DNA of 64,000 bases from NCBI GenBank assembly GCA_013339765.2, contig CM023448.1, positions 114,770,008 through 114,834,007 of the forward strand. Direction: 5' to 3'. How positions within the stretch are numbered: position 1 is the first letter of the stretch; each line of letters starts with the position of its first letter. The translations under genes and the position numbers were made by a program. The notes beneath the pieces are model-generated. The model searched no databases, was not told where the DNA came from, and saw only the letters and a program-made list of their open reading frames with translations. Positions 45,301 through 60,700 of the stretch are shown piece after piece. This DNA is from Haemaphysalis longicornis. Taxonomy: Eukaryota > Arthropoda > Arachnida > Ixodida > Ixodidae.

Positions 45301-48300
45301 ACAAAATCTGACAGCGGGGTCTCACGACTTAGAGAGGGGACATGCGTGGTACAAACGACAGCGAAAAAGTTTGCACTGTCAAAATTGCGTGTTGGTTCAA
45401 CACGTGTCGTGTATGTGATATCGGCACTTAAGTCTTACGTTCACAGTTAACACCGAACGTGGCATGGTATTTGCGCCATTTTACTCCAAATAGCAGTCGC
45501 AACGACAGTGAATGAAACCTTCGACGAAGTGATCCGTGGCAGTGCGAAGTAGCCACTGAGCACCACGGTGGCGGCATTCCTTTCCAAGATAAGTGCAAGC
45601 CCGGCACATGATGTGCGCACGCCGCGCCATAACTGGGTCGACTCGTTTGGAACATTCCTTCTATTCCTTTAGGCAGCTGCTAAACCGGCTCAGCCCTCCC
45701 GCCTGTGTAGCCTGGAGGTAAAATCGCGGGTTTCAGCGCAAACGGCCAGGGTTCTAGCCCATGCAATTATAAACTTTTTCGAAAGACCCGTGATTCCTTT
45801 CTTTTGTAAATTGTTCTCTTAGTCGAATCCACGCATTTTTTTCGTAAATAAGAGTGATTTAATCATTTTAAATTGGTTTAGGAGGGTGCGCAGCATGTCA
45901 ACACGTTTAATTAATGTTGTGCCCCGCACCGGAAATGCCGTGCTTGTGCCTATCTGGGAGCGCAATGTCGCACCATTGATGAAGCTGGTATTTGATGATA
46001 ATGATGGTGAGGTGAAAGAGGAATCCCCTCGTACCAGCTGGGAAAGATTCATCATCGCTGTGTAGATCTTCTCAACTAAAATACATGAATCTTAAAACTA
46101 ACGTAAGTAAAAAGAAAAACTCCCACCTCCCCTCGCGGGAACCCCTGTGTAGATGCGACGCATAGGCGGAGCGGCGAAGGGACCGCGTTTTATAGCGCGC
46201 ATAACGTTGAGGGGACTGCGTAAGCCGGTCCAAGTCGATGACGACGTTGGCGTACTTGTAAAGCGGCGTGGACTCTAGGTGTTTGAGCCAAGCGTGGATG
46301 TTGCTGCGCCGGAGAACGGCACACCGGTTATATGCGCAGCGCGCCCGAAGAAGAGGAAACCGCGGAAGAGAGAGTACTGCACATGCGCCGGCCCCAGCGC
46401 GTCTGCCGCGGCTATGACGCAACACAATCCAACACAATCCACTTTAATCCAATCCAATCAAAGCCAAGCCAATCCAATCCAATCCAATGCCCCTCGCGAG
46501 AGAGTGTTCGCTATCGGAGAGGAGAGGGGGTGAGCGGCGGAGAGTGCAGCTGGCGCGGCGAGGAGAATGGGGGAGGGGTGGACAACGCCGACGACGACGA
46601 CGCCGGAGGGACAAGGCGAGTGAATCAGATGCTCTGCATCTAATATAACAAAAAAACGTCGCTCTAAAGCTCTGAGTACCAATGCCCCTTGGTCGCTCTA
46701 AACGGCCTTGGAGACCTGTCAAACCGTATACTTCGACAGCTTTAGGCAGCTCTTCTGTTCGCGATCTGCTTCCTAAACAGTGCCTACTCCTGGAGGAACA
46801 TTGGCCATGGCTTGGAAAGATTGCAGTAACATCCACGTAGAACATAGGTACGGCAACCGCGCGAGACACGTGAAAGGGACATAAAAAGAAAAAAGTGGAA
46901 ACAATGATTGTTATAAAACCCAAAGCAATAAAAATATTAATCAGCAAAAACATGTTTGTTCAATTTAGTTGCCTTTGTCGCTTTTAGAACATGAGCATTG
47001 CTGCTGCGTCGGATTGTAAATCTCCGAAGCACTGCAGGGAGCTCACACGCGCGGTGTTACAGAAAGAAGAGGATCGGGCACAAGCGTTTTCAGCTGGCCT
47101 GCGTGGGGAACTCTTCATGGGCACACTGTTGGTCGCTGTGTTGCGGCGTATCTTCATAGCAGTCTGGTTCAGCCTAACGTCGCTGATGCTGTACGAAATG
47201 CTGGCAGACAGGTGAGTGTGAACTCTGGTCAGTTCCGACCAGTTCGGCCCTGATCGTGCTGCGCAGCCATCTAGGCGGAGTGGGCTCGGCGAAGTGGAAC
47301 AGGACGCACATCCCCGGTACCATATATACATTATACCCAGGCATACTATTGCTGCACATACAGACTGAAATACATTTCTCGTGGTAGATGCTTTCGACCT
47401 TCCTGCTCTTCTCTTCTAGTTCATCTTATCTTTGATAAACACTGCCCTCACTTCGTTCATGTTTGAACACATGACGCTTGCGATACGAGTGGGGTGCAAG
47501 TCGCGTAATCCAAATTGCCCCATACCAGCTTATTCTAACTTATGGCCTTGCTCTGGTCAAGTGGATGGCTGTACCGGGTGATCTTCTCGGTGTATCTCAG
47601 ACCCCTTAAAGAGGCATCTTCTCTCTCTAAAGAAAAATGGTGGCAGTAGTGTTGTATCCGTGCCCAGTGGAAAAGGGTGCGAAAACAAAAAAACACGACG
47701 GACAGCCTCCTCACTCGAGTCGTTACTCGAGTGAGGAGGCTGTCCGTCGCCTAACAAAAAAAAATGGACCTTAACAGGCTGTCTCCGGGTTTTATAACCC
47801 TGCCCACAGGGCTGTTTGTACAAAACTGAAAAGTGTGGTTGCCAGCCCGCAACCAACCGCCACCATGCACGAAAATACCACAAGTAGAATACACAACACT
47901 GAATGTAGAAGAACAGCCTACCTGCCCCAAACGCGTCCTGTGGATGCTCATTATTTTTCAAGAGCAATGGAAAAGAGGCACGGTTTGAGCGAGGGGATCC
48001 GCATAGTCCGTTGCGGTCTCAAGCGTGCCCGTGTGTTGCCGATGTTAAAGCAGAATTCCTCATGGCAGCATTTCATAAACCAGAAATATCGGTCCCTCCG
48101 AAAACGTGAAGCTAACAACCTGACACATCAGGAAGGTAATCGCTGGTGTAGTTACACGGACTATCGCAGTGGGCGCGTTCTAGTCATGCTGAACGAACGC
48201 GATCCTGCAACACTTTTCTCAACTTTTTTTTCTAAATATTAAAGGCTTTCAGAACGTAATCAACCAACACACCCAGTGCTTGGAATACGAATTCGCAAAG

Positions 48301-48630
48301 TGCCTCAGCCAAACATTTCTGCTCGATGCCCATCAGATAACAGAATATTTCTAAAACGGTTTTTCTCTCTTTCCGGATCTCCACAATCTTCGACCGCTAG
48401 AATTACCCGCCGCAGTGGCTCAGTGGCTAAGGCGTTGCGCTGCTGAGCACGAGTTCGCGGGTTCGCTTCCCGGCCGCGGCGTCCGCTTTTCTGATGGAGG
48501 CGAAAAGCAAAATCGCCCGTGTGTACGAGATTTCGGCGCACGTTAAAGATCCCTAGGTGGTCAAAATAAATCCCGAGCCCTCCACTACGGCGCACCTCAT
48601 CGCCTGCGTTGTGTCGGGGCGTTAAACCCT

Positions 48631-48718
<88 letters not shown>

Positions 48719-51700
48719 TCGAATTATGTCATTAGAGCGATGTTGCGGCTATTGGCCGGCTTTCCTTTCGTCGTAGTAATAAACGCCCTCGATAGCCAAT
48801 TGATAAAAAAAGCCACAAAAGAAAAGTAGAAAGGGAAGGTGGATCTGCTGCGACGAGCAAACAACGCAGTGGTGTAGTTTTCGCAGTGCTTCCAGACGCG
48901 AAGGAAAGAGTGAAATCGTTTATCGAAAGTGTTGCAGAGTCCCTTTCCGCTTATCTTCTGTGGCTTTCTTTTTAATGTGGCTACCGAATGCGTTCATTGC
49001 TGCAACTGGAGGAAAACCGGCCAGTAGCCGCTACATCGCCGTAATGGCCTAATTCCAGCGGTCGTAGAACGCCATGACACGAAAAGAGAGAAAAACTTTC
49101 TATCAAGTTTAAAGTCATCTGGTGGGCACCTAGCAGCATTTTTGGCTGAGGTACTTTGCGACCTCTTCATCTAAGTACTGATCTGTTGGTTGACCACGTT
49201 CTGCAAGCATTTAAGATTTCGAAAAAAAAAAAAGTTGAAAGAAGTGTCGCAGGGTCCGTTGAAGCCCTTAACTCCCACGTGGCCGTACCGCCGTCGACAC
49301 GTCAGTGGTTTTATCGGGGCCGTGTTACCCCAACCGCAGCCTGAAGTAAAAAGAAAATTCTGCACCCGAGCTCTCCGTACAGATGTTGAACCGGCGAAGC
49401 CATAACGTGTGACCGGTGCTTTACGTATGAAGCGTGGCCTACCAACTTCGAACTAACGTGAGGCCGGTGTTTACCGTCGCCACGTTGACACTGCTCCGCC
49501 CTCACCGCCGCTGTTCCTGCCCTACGTTGTCGCTTGAGCTGTGCTTCATTCAGCATCTCGCTGCGAGGGCGCTGTGCTGGTAGAGACTTCCACTCACTCT
49601 GATCCGCCATTCCTAGTTACCAGTGTCGGGAGATGCGAGAGTAGCTACGTCATTTACAAACACGGGCAATCTTTCTTTCCTTACTTCTAACTCCTCTCCA
49701 ACATGTTTTTTTTTTTCGCGCATGCGCATGAGGTTGCGCCGGAGCAGTTGTCTGCGTACAAGGGACTGCCGGAGTTTCCTTCCTCCTAGCCATATGCAGA
49801 TGCGCTCTGAAATCTGGTTAATACACTTCCTTTTTGCTTTAAAAAGGCGTAAATACATCGCACCGAATAATTTATTTTAACAGTAAATTTGATTATAACT
49901 GTACCGCACTTCGATCGCATGTAATTCGCAGTAGCCAGATTCACGGGCCCCCGCATTAGACGTAAGGTATGAGCTGTTGTCAAACTATTCTTATCTTACG
50001 TGCTGTATTATTCTGAAAGGCTTTCAGCACACTTTTTATAGTACCAGATTGGTTCGGCATTCGTCTTTCCAATTGACGAGTCAGCAATTTCAAATAAAAT
50101 ATGCCCTCGCTTTCTTATTCCGAAGGAATAGTCAAAAGGTATCTCGCAATACCTTATCATACCTGATATATGTCGAACAAATTTTCTGCGAAGACTATCA
50201 CGCACAGCTTGTCATGGTCTCACAGATAATGAACGGACAATGGCCGTAGCGTTTGTAATTCTATAACTTCAGGAAGCACTAACGGAAAAACCGTGTACTT
50301 TAGTGAACGCTAACACCAGGGAAGCTAAAAACGTGTGCGAGGACTCCGCGTTACAGGCCTTGCCCTAGTGATCCTAGTGAAAACCGAGCTGCAGTGAACC
50401 CTCATTTTACAAAATCGCTTTATTCGAATTGCCGCTTGCTCGAAGTTTTCATCGTCCCAACTGCAGTGTAAGGGAGGCAAGTTATCCCACTTTTAACAAA
50501 GTACCTCTTTTAGCGAAGTCAGTTTTTTGTCCCGAAAAGTTTTCAGTTTTTCGTCATAACGTGCGCGGTCGAACAGAATGCACTGGGAGGAGGATTCGCC
50601 CAAGGCACCCACGGCGGCGCCGGACCTGCGCCCGCTCGTAGAAGTCCCGGGTGCCTTCCTCGCGCTGCCACGCTCGCCGTGCCCGAGCTTCCTGGCCGTA
50701 GTGGTGTGCTCGCCGCCGGACCACACGCCCGAACGCATCGCCATCCGCGACACGTGGGCTCGCGGCGCCCAGCACGGGAAAAGCGCCGTGTATTTCCTCG
50801 TCGGCGAGCGTGCCGAGGACACTGCGACGGCCCCCGTCGGCACGAGCTTCGAAAACGCCGCACTGGCCATTCAGCCGAGGTGAGTACACAGGGTTCGAGC
50901 TCAACACGCCTAATGCCAGCATTGCCTACTCTGGCATTCCCCCTCTTTGTACGAGTACAGACAGTAACAAATGAAACGCGAACAGTATGGTATGTACTTC
51001 ATAGTGGTAAAATACCAGCGTGGGTTGGGCAGGTTTTCACGGGCTACGACGACGGCACCGGGTGATATAACAACCACGCATACATTTGAGGGATGCAGAA
51101 AGCAATGTCAAACTTTGCATCGAAGTTCATATGCTTGTGCGAAGTTTTATTTCTTTGTGGCTGGCTTTGATACAGACATCTAATAGCTCTAATGCATTAA
51201 CATGGCCACGCTGATGCAAAATCCGCATTCGTTGTGGATGTGTCTTTCTCTTTGGCAAGTGGCCATGGTGAACGTCAGGCTTGCTTGGTGCGATGCCACG
51301 GCAGACTGCCGGTAATATTGTACGTATACATGTCATCCGGCATATTTGCTTTATGGGCGTCCTGAATTGCTATCTCGATGTGCACTGGAGTGAACCTGAA
51401 CAACCGCATCGTTTCGCAGGTATACACACACACGCACAGAGAGAAAATTAAGATGTAAAGTTTTCATTATGAATCCCATGCATGTTTCTTCGTATAATGC
51501 GGTACCTGCAACGCCGCTAAGTTTTCAGCATGATGTTTGCCGGTAAGAAAGGAACCCTTGAGCTTACGTCGCTTTGCCATTTTCCGAGACTTTCGGGGTA
51601 AATACATGGCAGCATATTCAGCTTAATACTACTCTAGCGTCCATAGCTTCTTTCATAGTGTCTTCAAGTAGAAAAAACCACACGAATTGAGTGATTAGGT

Positions 51701-54700
51701 GTAAACCTTAAGTTGGGACTAGACTGTCTTCATGGTTGGTATTTATTCCATTAGAAGAAGGCTTCGAGATGAAGCACCGATAAACATACCTCCATTTGTC
51801 GAGGTTCTGAATTGCACCCATATATTTTGCCGTAAGAAACGGCTGCGTGGTCCAAGAAGGCTAACCCTGGTATTCTGAATCCTTCCTCTACTCGAGCCTC
51901 CAGTGGAGGAGATCCTCGAAATTGACTTCCGCATGCATCATCATCATCATCATCATCACCAGCCTATCTACGCCCACTGTAGGGCAAAGGCCTCTCCCAT
52001 TATTCTCCAATTACCTCCGTCCTGCGCCAACTGTGACCAATTTATCCCCGCAAACTTCTTGATCTCATCTGCCCATCTAACTTTCTGCCGCCCCCTGCAA
52101 CGCTTGCCTTCTCTAGGGATCCACTTGTTACCCTTAATGACCAGCGGTTATCTTGCCTTCGCATTACATGCCCTGCCCACGTCCATTTCTTCTTCTTAAT
52201 TTCTACTAATATGTCTTTAACACCAGTTTGCTCCCTGACCCACTCCGCTCTCTTCTTGTCCCTTAATGTTACACCTATCATTTTCCGCTCCATTGCCCGC
52301 TGAGTCGTTCTCAATTTAAGTTGAACCCTCTTAGTGAACCTCCAAGTTTCAGTCCCGTAGGTGAGTACCGGTAAGATACAGCTGTCATACACTTTCTTCT
52401 TCAGCGACAGTGGTATTTTGCTATTCATTATCTGAGAATGTCTGCCATATGCACCCCACCCCATTCTGATCCTTCTAATTATCTCTGCCTCATGGGTGGG
52501 ATCGGGGTCACTACTTGGCCTAAGTAGATATATTCGCTTACCACTTCCACTGCTTCGCCACCTATGTCAAACTGCTGTGCTGTCCCGAGGTAATTGATCA
52601 TTACATTAGTTTTCTGCATATTAATTTTCAGGCCCACGGTTCTACTCTGTTTGTCCAGTGCGGTAAGCATGCTTTGCAATTCGTCCCGCCGAGTTACTTA
52701 GCAATAGCAACGTCGTCAGCAACTCTTAGGTTTACTGAGGTATTCTCCGTTAACCCTTACTCCCACCTGATCCCAATACAATGTTCTGAATACCTCTTGT
52801 AAACATGCTGTGAATAACAATGGAGAGATTGTGTCTCCTTGCCTGACGCCCTTCCTTACAGGTATTTTACTGCTCTCCTTATGGAGGATGATGGTAGCTG
52901 GGGACCCATTGTAGATATCCTCTAGTATTCTTACGTAATGCTCGTCTGATTCCGCAATTCCTGAATGACTACTGAGGTTTCGACGGAGTCAAATGCTTTC
53001 TCGTGATCTATGAAGACAATATATAGGGGTTGAGTATATTCCAAGGCCTTATAAAGGCCTTTTAAACTGCCGTGTAGCACAGGTGTAATGAAACGAAAAT
53101 ACTTGCCGACCTTGAATAGGCAGCCGTTGAGTTTAGGCATTTCTCCAGTATGTATGATCAGGGCCGTAAAAACTATTTCCCGAAGTTTACAATTACAGCG
53201 GTAACGACGCGTATTAGACGCACTGTACGACCAATTTTCATCGAAGTGCCGCCCCCTCGGCCATGACTCTTTTGCCTGACATCATGTTTCTCACCAGGTA
53301 GAGCCGCATTGTAGCAGAGACCCGACCGCGGAATGAGCTTTCCGGTGTTCTTTATTTTTCCATCGGCAATGGCTGAGGCAGACCGGACAACCCGGACCCG
53401 CTTGGCGACTCATCGATTATCCTGGAGAGTTCGCTGTACGGCGACGTGATCTGGGCCCAGTTCGCGGACACGATCGGCAACCTGACGCTCAAGTCGCTCC
53501 TGCTGCTCCAGTGGACGCGCACCTTCTGTCCGTCCGTGAGCTTCGTCCTTAAGGCGGACGACGACGTCTACGTGGACCTGCCCGGCCTGGTCAGTCTGCT
53601 AGAAGAGAAGCAGGCTGCGATGCAGAATGGCACGCTGGGTGAGGGTGAATTCTTGCTCGGCAAGCTTCACCGAGGAAAGTACGCGATCAGGAACCACCGA
53701 TTAAGGTACGTGCCGTGGCAGATGCTGTAGGCTACACCTGTAGGCTCTGGGGTGCGCCGCAGCAGAGAGTCGCGGATTGTTTTTGGAATCTCGAGATCTT
53801 TAACGTACACCTGAGTCCCGAGACACGGTTGTTTTCGTTTTCCGCTTCCATTAGGGCGACGACACCCGCGGCTGGGATCGAACCTAGGTCTTTCCACTCA
53901 CCCTTACGTCTAAGCAGCTTATCCACCACCACGCCGACATGAAAAAAAGATGTGATATTCAAGGGGAGACAAAGGAGGCACCGGCGCATTTCGTGCTTTA
54001 AAATTTGCCGCAGCGATTGCCAAGAATTGCTTGGAAGGTGTGAAAGTGTTCGTGGGCCTGCTTTTATTTTTACTCTGTTTTTGAGGCTTTAAGATTTAAA
54101 TCTAACACAGAGCTCAGAAGAGAACGAACTGGGTTGTAGGCCTCAAAGTAAAGCTGTCAACTTTTGGAGTTTGTTCTTGTATTAATTCGAACAGCGTTTC
54201 TCAAAGTTTTTTTATTTGATAAAATGCCGAGGTTAGGGAGCATTTTGTTTGCGGTAAAGCAAAATGACAGTTTTCCGGTTCTTACTATGCCTCAGCAAAA
54301 ATCAAGGACAAATATATTAACGAAGCCTTGAAAAGTGATCTTCCGCTGAGAGACCCCTCATAATACAATGAACATATATACTCGGTGACAACTTAAGAAC
54401 GCCACCATGATGATGATGATGATTGCTATTGGTTTCCCCTTTGAAGCGGGGTGATGACATGTCATCTTACAAAAGGACTAATATAACCATGTTTTACACT
54501 CTTGGTTTAATACTAGCGCTGCTTAGGGCAGGCACTAAAGCTTATTAGGCCCGAAATACTTTCTTTTCCCTGTTACAGGTGGTAACTGTCCTAGGCAATA
54601 TTCCCCTCTCTGCTTTTCGTCCACCAGCATTCTAATCTTCTTTTCGTCCCCTCGACAGCCTTGAAGTTAACTTCCTCTCTGATACCCTTAAATCCTAGGG

Positions 54701-57700
54701 CTTCTGGAAGCCCAATATTCCCTTCATGTAGATTTGGATGGACACCCTCACATTCTAACACTATGTGCCGCATAGTTTCTGTTTCTTTTCCGCAGACCAC
54801 ACATACCCCATCATTTTGTGAATACTTCCCCACAAAACTCTTAGTTCGCAGGCAACCTGCTCTAGCCTCAAAAAGCAAAGCACTGCCCTGGGAATTATCG
54901 TAGAAATTTTCCTTTCTGATGTTCATTTTCTCAGCCCTGTACACCTCTAACGACGTTTTAGCTTCCATTTTTTCCCTCCATTTATTCGTTTCAATCTGCC
55001 TTGCCTCTTTTTGGTTACCTTGGCTGTTTTGGATTCTCCACTGTTCTTTCCGTATTTCATCGTTAGCCTTCTAGTCTTTCTTAACCACTGCGTGTCCACG
55101 CTTTTCAAGTATAGGTACCTAAAAACCTTAGCTGCCCACCTTCCTTGATCCATTGCCCTCAACCTCATCTCAAAGCACATTTTACTCTGAGCTTCTCTAA
55201 CTTCAAACGACGCCCAGCCCATATCTCCCTGAACTGCTTCGTTAGTTGTTTTTCCATGCGCGCCTAAGGCCAAACGTCCTACCGTTCTCTGGTTTACTCT
55301 GGTTTACCAGAAGTTGCCGCTGTGCCTTATCACCGTAGCCGGATGTTTCTCCGCGCGGCGCAAGTAGGGCGTTATACTGGGAATATTTTGAACATGGCGT
55401 GAGCCGTTCCCGTGATTTTTTTGGACTTAATATGCTTATAAACGACTCCAGTGAGGACAAACAAACTGCGTGAGACAAGGCAGACGATATCACGCATTCA
55501 TAGCAAACCCCTTTCAAAACGCGCGCGCACTGACGTCACGGGTCTGGCGCTTTGGCGGAGTGATAGACTACATGAGGTGGTGCCGTTCTTGAGTTGTAAC
55601 CGAGTATAGTACGGCTAAGCATTGGGCGACCTTAAGCGATTTTTAAAACTATTAAAAAAGATAGATTGATATTTTTGAATATATGAGCCTTTGACGGCTC
55701 CGCGATTCGTTCGGTTCAGCCACAGAGCATCGACAAGAACTATTCGGCGTTAGTACTGCATGATAGCACGCACGCATAGGGAACAATAGTAAAGGGCCCT
55801 CCAGTGCGGGGCACACATACGTCGAATTTTTACTGGCGAAAGCCAATCCCGGATTTTTGGATTAGGAATTCACTCCAGTGAGACAACCAATGCATGAGGC
55901 CGGCAATCCTGAACCACGCACAAGAAAACTCCTTTCCGCAAAAAGCCACACAGTTCTGGCTTTAATCCAGAACCACTGGACCCCAGAGGTAAGCCGTGGG
56001 CATATGGCTCGTACAGAAGAGGCTGCCATCAGCGACTAAGCCCTTTTCAAAGTACTTATTAAATAGATGATATTTTGAAGGAGCTGAGCATTTGCTGTCC
56101 GATGCGGAGCACTACAACGCGCAAGAACTTCGCTTGTCGCATGTCACGCAACTGACATAGGAAGCTATGAAAGGCTATTCATGCGGTTTGCCTACGCGCA
56201 CATGCGAACAAGATTATGACTGGAAAGAATACCTGAAACCTTTCAGAGGCCGGATGATTCTACAGTTCAAACGTCGCGATGCAACTGTCTGTACAGCTCC
56301 CAAATTTTAAATCCAAGTAAAGACCCAGGGTAAGCGCGAGCTCGTACCGAGCATGCCACGCATGCCTTTCAACGGTCTTGATTAGATTGATTGTAGGGGT
56401 TTTACTTGCTGTCCGACGCACTACGCACGGCGAAATGAGGCACGACCTGTTAGATGGAGGTCATCCGAAAAGATTTAATCGTTTGACCGACCTGGGGATT
56501 TAACGGCTCGACGCTCGAGAGATATCGCACAACGGCGTTTTTGCTTGTGTCAGCCGCCAAATTAGAAAAGCGGCCGCTGGCGGGAATCGAACCCGCGACC
56601 GCCTTATCGACGGTGTTCAGCAGCGAAACAGGCGAGAGTACGCGCACGCGCATAGGGCCATCTGCTGTATGAGTGTCGTCTGCTACGCTGTTTCCTTGAG
56701 AGTGGCACACCCCCTGCCACTGCATCTGAATGACTTTGTGCCCCACGCTGCTTAGCTACCTTTGGCGGTAGTGAAACGGCCTTGCAAGATAAGAAAAACA
56801 GGGGTGTTTGCCCTGAGAAGAACAGCAGAGACGACCGGCCGCAGAGAGATCGTTCTATGCGCGTGCGCATACCCTCGCCTATTTTGCCGATGAATACAGT
56901 GATAATTGAGCTGACATGCCGATCGGTCGTCGCTCCCGCTATATTATAAAAAATTGGGAGGCTGTACTGCGCTGCAAACACCCTCTTCCTCTTCTTACGT
57001 GTATCCTTCTTGCTTTATCCATGCTTATAATCTGCTCCTTGCTTACTTTGATGCATCAAGGGTTTCGGCGTTTTTAATGTAGTGCTGGGAACAAGATGAC
57101 TTAACCAACAATCCACAGCTTTGCCTCTCTCTCTCTCTCTCCTCTCTCTCTTCTCTCTATCTATTTCTACTCTCTATACTCTTCCTCGCTCTCTCTCTCT
57201 CACCTCATCGCCGACCCCCACGCACCGCCACCCCCCCACGCCACACACACCACACACACGAAACACACACCACCACACACACACACACATACACACACAC
57301 ACACACACCGATGCACAAAGAAAGAACAAAACATCCTCCTTTATTTTTGTCTCTAACAACAGCCTCACGTTTCGTGCCACTGTGGGTTTAGTTCCCGAGA
57401 ATTCAGCCTGTACATCCCTTCACGGTTTTCCTTCGCGTAATACTATATTCCTGCTACATCATTAGCTTGTTCAGAATGTCGCGGCCTCACTTATTCTTCC
57501 CCAAAGTCACACACCCCTGCCGCCTTTTGTCTCTGTGTGTGCTTCCGACCAGTTCATTGACATCTCTTCGCATGCCCCTTCCCCAATGAACATCCACTCA
57601 TCTTTCTCCGCTGGTTCTGTCTCTTACCTGCTCTCACTCTTTACTAGCTTCTTCGTCCCGGCTTTTAGGCCATTTGGGATTGTAGTAGTAGCAAGACCCC

Positions 57701-60700
57701 GCCGTTGCAGCCCGTATACATACAGCTTAGAACCACGCGCAGCGCTGCTGAAATCTACCGTTACCACCTCATTGTGCCTGCAATCGCTCCCCCTGAAATT
57801 CGCTCACAGATATTAACTTACCTGCCTCCTTTTAACTCTGTCCACATTGGCAACTTATTTTTGTGTAAGGAAGGGGGGTCATATCGAGCACCATGCAAAG
57901 AGAAAATGTGAGCCTGCATCCGACAACGATCTTTATGGGGCGCTATAAGAACGAAAAGCAAGGTTTTACGCGTTAAACTCGCCATATCGATTCATTGTAC
58001 CCAGAGGGTAAACCATTAAGGAACCTTAGAGAATTACTTATGAACACGATATCTCATGCGTAGAGCAAGAACACTGCATATGTGCTTTGTATAACGCTCT
58101 AAACTCTTTATGCGACTCTTCTGCCTTCACAAGTTCCTGCACAACGAATTACGCATCATAGATCCCATCTCTCCCGAATCTGCTGTAAAACATTTTAAGA
58201 GTAAGGTTGCACACAAAGCAGGCTCACAGCTGCGAAAATGCATTGCGTAACACTCAAGAAAAACATCTAAGCAATTAGTAATGAAAGTACTGTGATGAGC
58301 CTAAAAGCTACACTTGAACTAGGCTCGCCGTAGTAGAAGGATATAAAAATAATTTTAGCCTGTATGGTTCTTGAACGAGCGGTTTCCTGTTTTCGTCTAT
58401 AAAAAAAAACACCCCTCCCCCTGCCTAAAATAACTGCCTTGACCTTGTGATCGATCATATATAAGCACAGTGTTAAGTGTTTAGTTGTAGAAGCCTCGCT
58501 TATATTTTCTTTAGGGGAGGGTTCATAGCTTCGTAAGAGACAATAATATGTATTTAAAGGACGTTCTTGCGCAGGAGGAATATGAAGGCACCCCCCCCCC
58601 CCACCCCCGATCTCTAATTGAATTTGTAATGACCTTCAGTTGCACTGTTTAGGTCAGTGGGGCGGTATACTGAATGTTTATTTTGTTAAGAAATCAGTTA
58701 GAGCTATGAATAGTTAACGATACCCGTTTGAACCCCCCCCCCCCTTTTTTTTTTTTTTTTTGCTGCCTCCATGGAAAAATTTCTTCAAACGCCCCATGTC
58801 TGTATTTGTATCTTCTGCATCGACAAAAACGTCGGTCGCTGTAAAGTTAAATTAGGCTGAAAGACGGAAACAACGGGAGACCTAAAACAGCTTAGACGGG
58901 CGCTGCCATTTTGTGTCAACGTCGTGTCGCGCCCTGCCTTTACCCGTCTTTTAATTTTGTATAGTTACTTTCGAACCAACTCCATCAACGGGTATACTGT
59001 ATAATAAAATCTGGCCGCACGGGTAAGCGGTCACGCTCAATCTTTCTCATGGACACGCGCCTACACGAGTAACGGCTACTATTGCCTGAATTTCGCGAAG
59101 ACGTACTTACTCTCCTCTCCCCCTCCCCCCTCAGGGTCTAAGGACTCTGATTAAATGGAGATGACACACACAGAGAGAAGCCTAAAAGGAGGGAAAACGG
59201 AGTAGAGCTAGTGAGTGACGGCTCACCTGAGTCCCCTTTCCCCAGCGACCGATTTCCGTTCAGCCTAGATCGCCGTTAATCCAACATAAAATAAATGTCA
59301 TCAGGGGGATCGGGACCAATTGTTCATAGCTTCCTAAGTGGGAATCGTATACCCACTCGGTCACGGGTTTTTGGTCTAATGAGGGATTTCATCCCAGTTT
59401 TATGGAGTGTCATTGCGTCCAAGGACTGGAAAAATATTTATGGTGGATTTCAGACCCCTGAAAAACAGCAACAGCAACACAAAAATCAGGCATTGGCTGA
59501 ATTTATCTGTAACGTAATCTTGGGCGGATAAGACTGACTGAAGTCCGAATCGTTCTCCGGTGGTGATCAAAAGCATTCTGAGCTATTACTTGCAGTAAAA
59601 CATGGTTAAATTACACTTTAATTCATACCACGCGAACCTGGTATAATTTGTTTGAAATAATGCACACTACAGATCATTTTACAACCGATCGTCCGAGCCA
59701 CGTCAACGGCGCGATAGGCGTCGTTACATCATTCGTTTTGTATCTTGTACTTTTATAATATTTGGCAGACTACGTAGAAACCCAGAGAGTAGGGACATAT
59801 TGGCGGAGAAACGAGTGCGCTGCCCGATACCATAATGTCTGTCACAGCCGATGTATGCGACAATACTCCTCGCGCAGAAGCTCATAGTGGAAAAGGGGAG
59901 GGAGCACTATATTTTCCAATCACATTCACATCATCGCAACAACACAGCTGTTCATCAAAAATGAGTGAACTTGTGCGCAAGTGCGCAATTATGCAGCAAT
60001 CTTGGCAGCCAAACGTATCATTTGGCTTAATAAACAGTCAGTAAAACGCTTGTGTTTAACAGCGAGTTCAAATTCAACTAGTTCAATCTGAAAACTGAAG
60101 AAACACGCTTTTACAAATACGTTGGAGACAACAGGGCTGGGCTTGGACTTCAGAACGCCGCAGTAGTTTTCCTCAAGTCCAACTCAGGAGACGCAGGATA
60201 AGGCTGAAATTTCGAAAGCTGTGTTATATACGAGCGTTTTACCGAGTGTACATATCCAAGAGCGCAGGTTACAGCTCTTCTTTCCCTGACCGGAATACGT
60301 ATACTTACAGATCGATCAGGCATTCAGGGAGGCTCTTAACAACTTGCTGTTGAATTAGACCCTTGGTTATAGCGTCACTGTAACGAGAGAATAATACGTG
60401 GTATGGTTTGTGAGTATGTGTATTGTAGCAACGAACTGAAATGGGTTTCTGAAAATGAGTTTAAAAACCGGGTTGAAGAAAAAGTGGCTGCTTAGCCAAT
60501 ATGTGCTTCGGAAGTAAAAAAAAACGATTAGCCAGTGCATTTGATTTTTGTAGCTATAGAAAGAAGCCTCGCCGCGCGTCTTCCCAATATTGTTCCGAGG
60601 TTCTACTGACCCCGCCACCCTCACTAGCTGAGCTGCGACTACGTAACAGGCGGCTCTATGGCGCTTCGCACTCTTCTTGCAGCACACACGTTGGCCCAGC

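Noticed and set aside
46991..47215. A 74-codon + frame with a hydrophobic segment ending at a GTGAGT donor-like site, as a possible exon
   Set aside because: No recognisable domain, no clear acceptor, and its phase was not needed by the galactosyltransferase frame, which is complete without it.
56580..56630. A tRNA gene suggested by a B-box-like sequence on the - strand
   Set aside because: The rest of the sequence continues into the SINE body and the cloverleaf is incomplete; it is a SINE head.
60501..60682. Upstream extension of exon 4 as coding
   Set aside because: The strong CTCTTCTTGCAG acceptor and phase match at 60683 fit better, and the extension shows no GT31 similarity.
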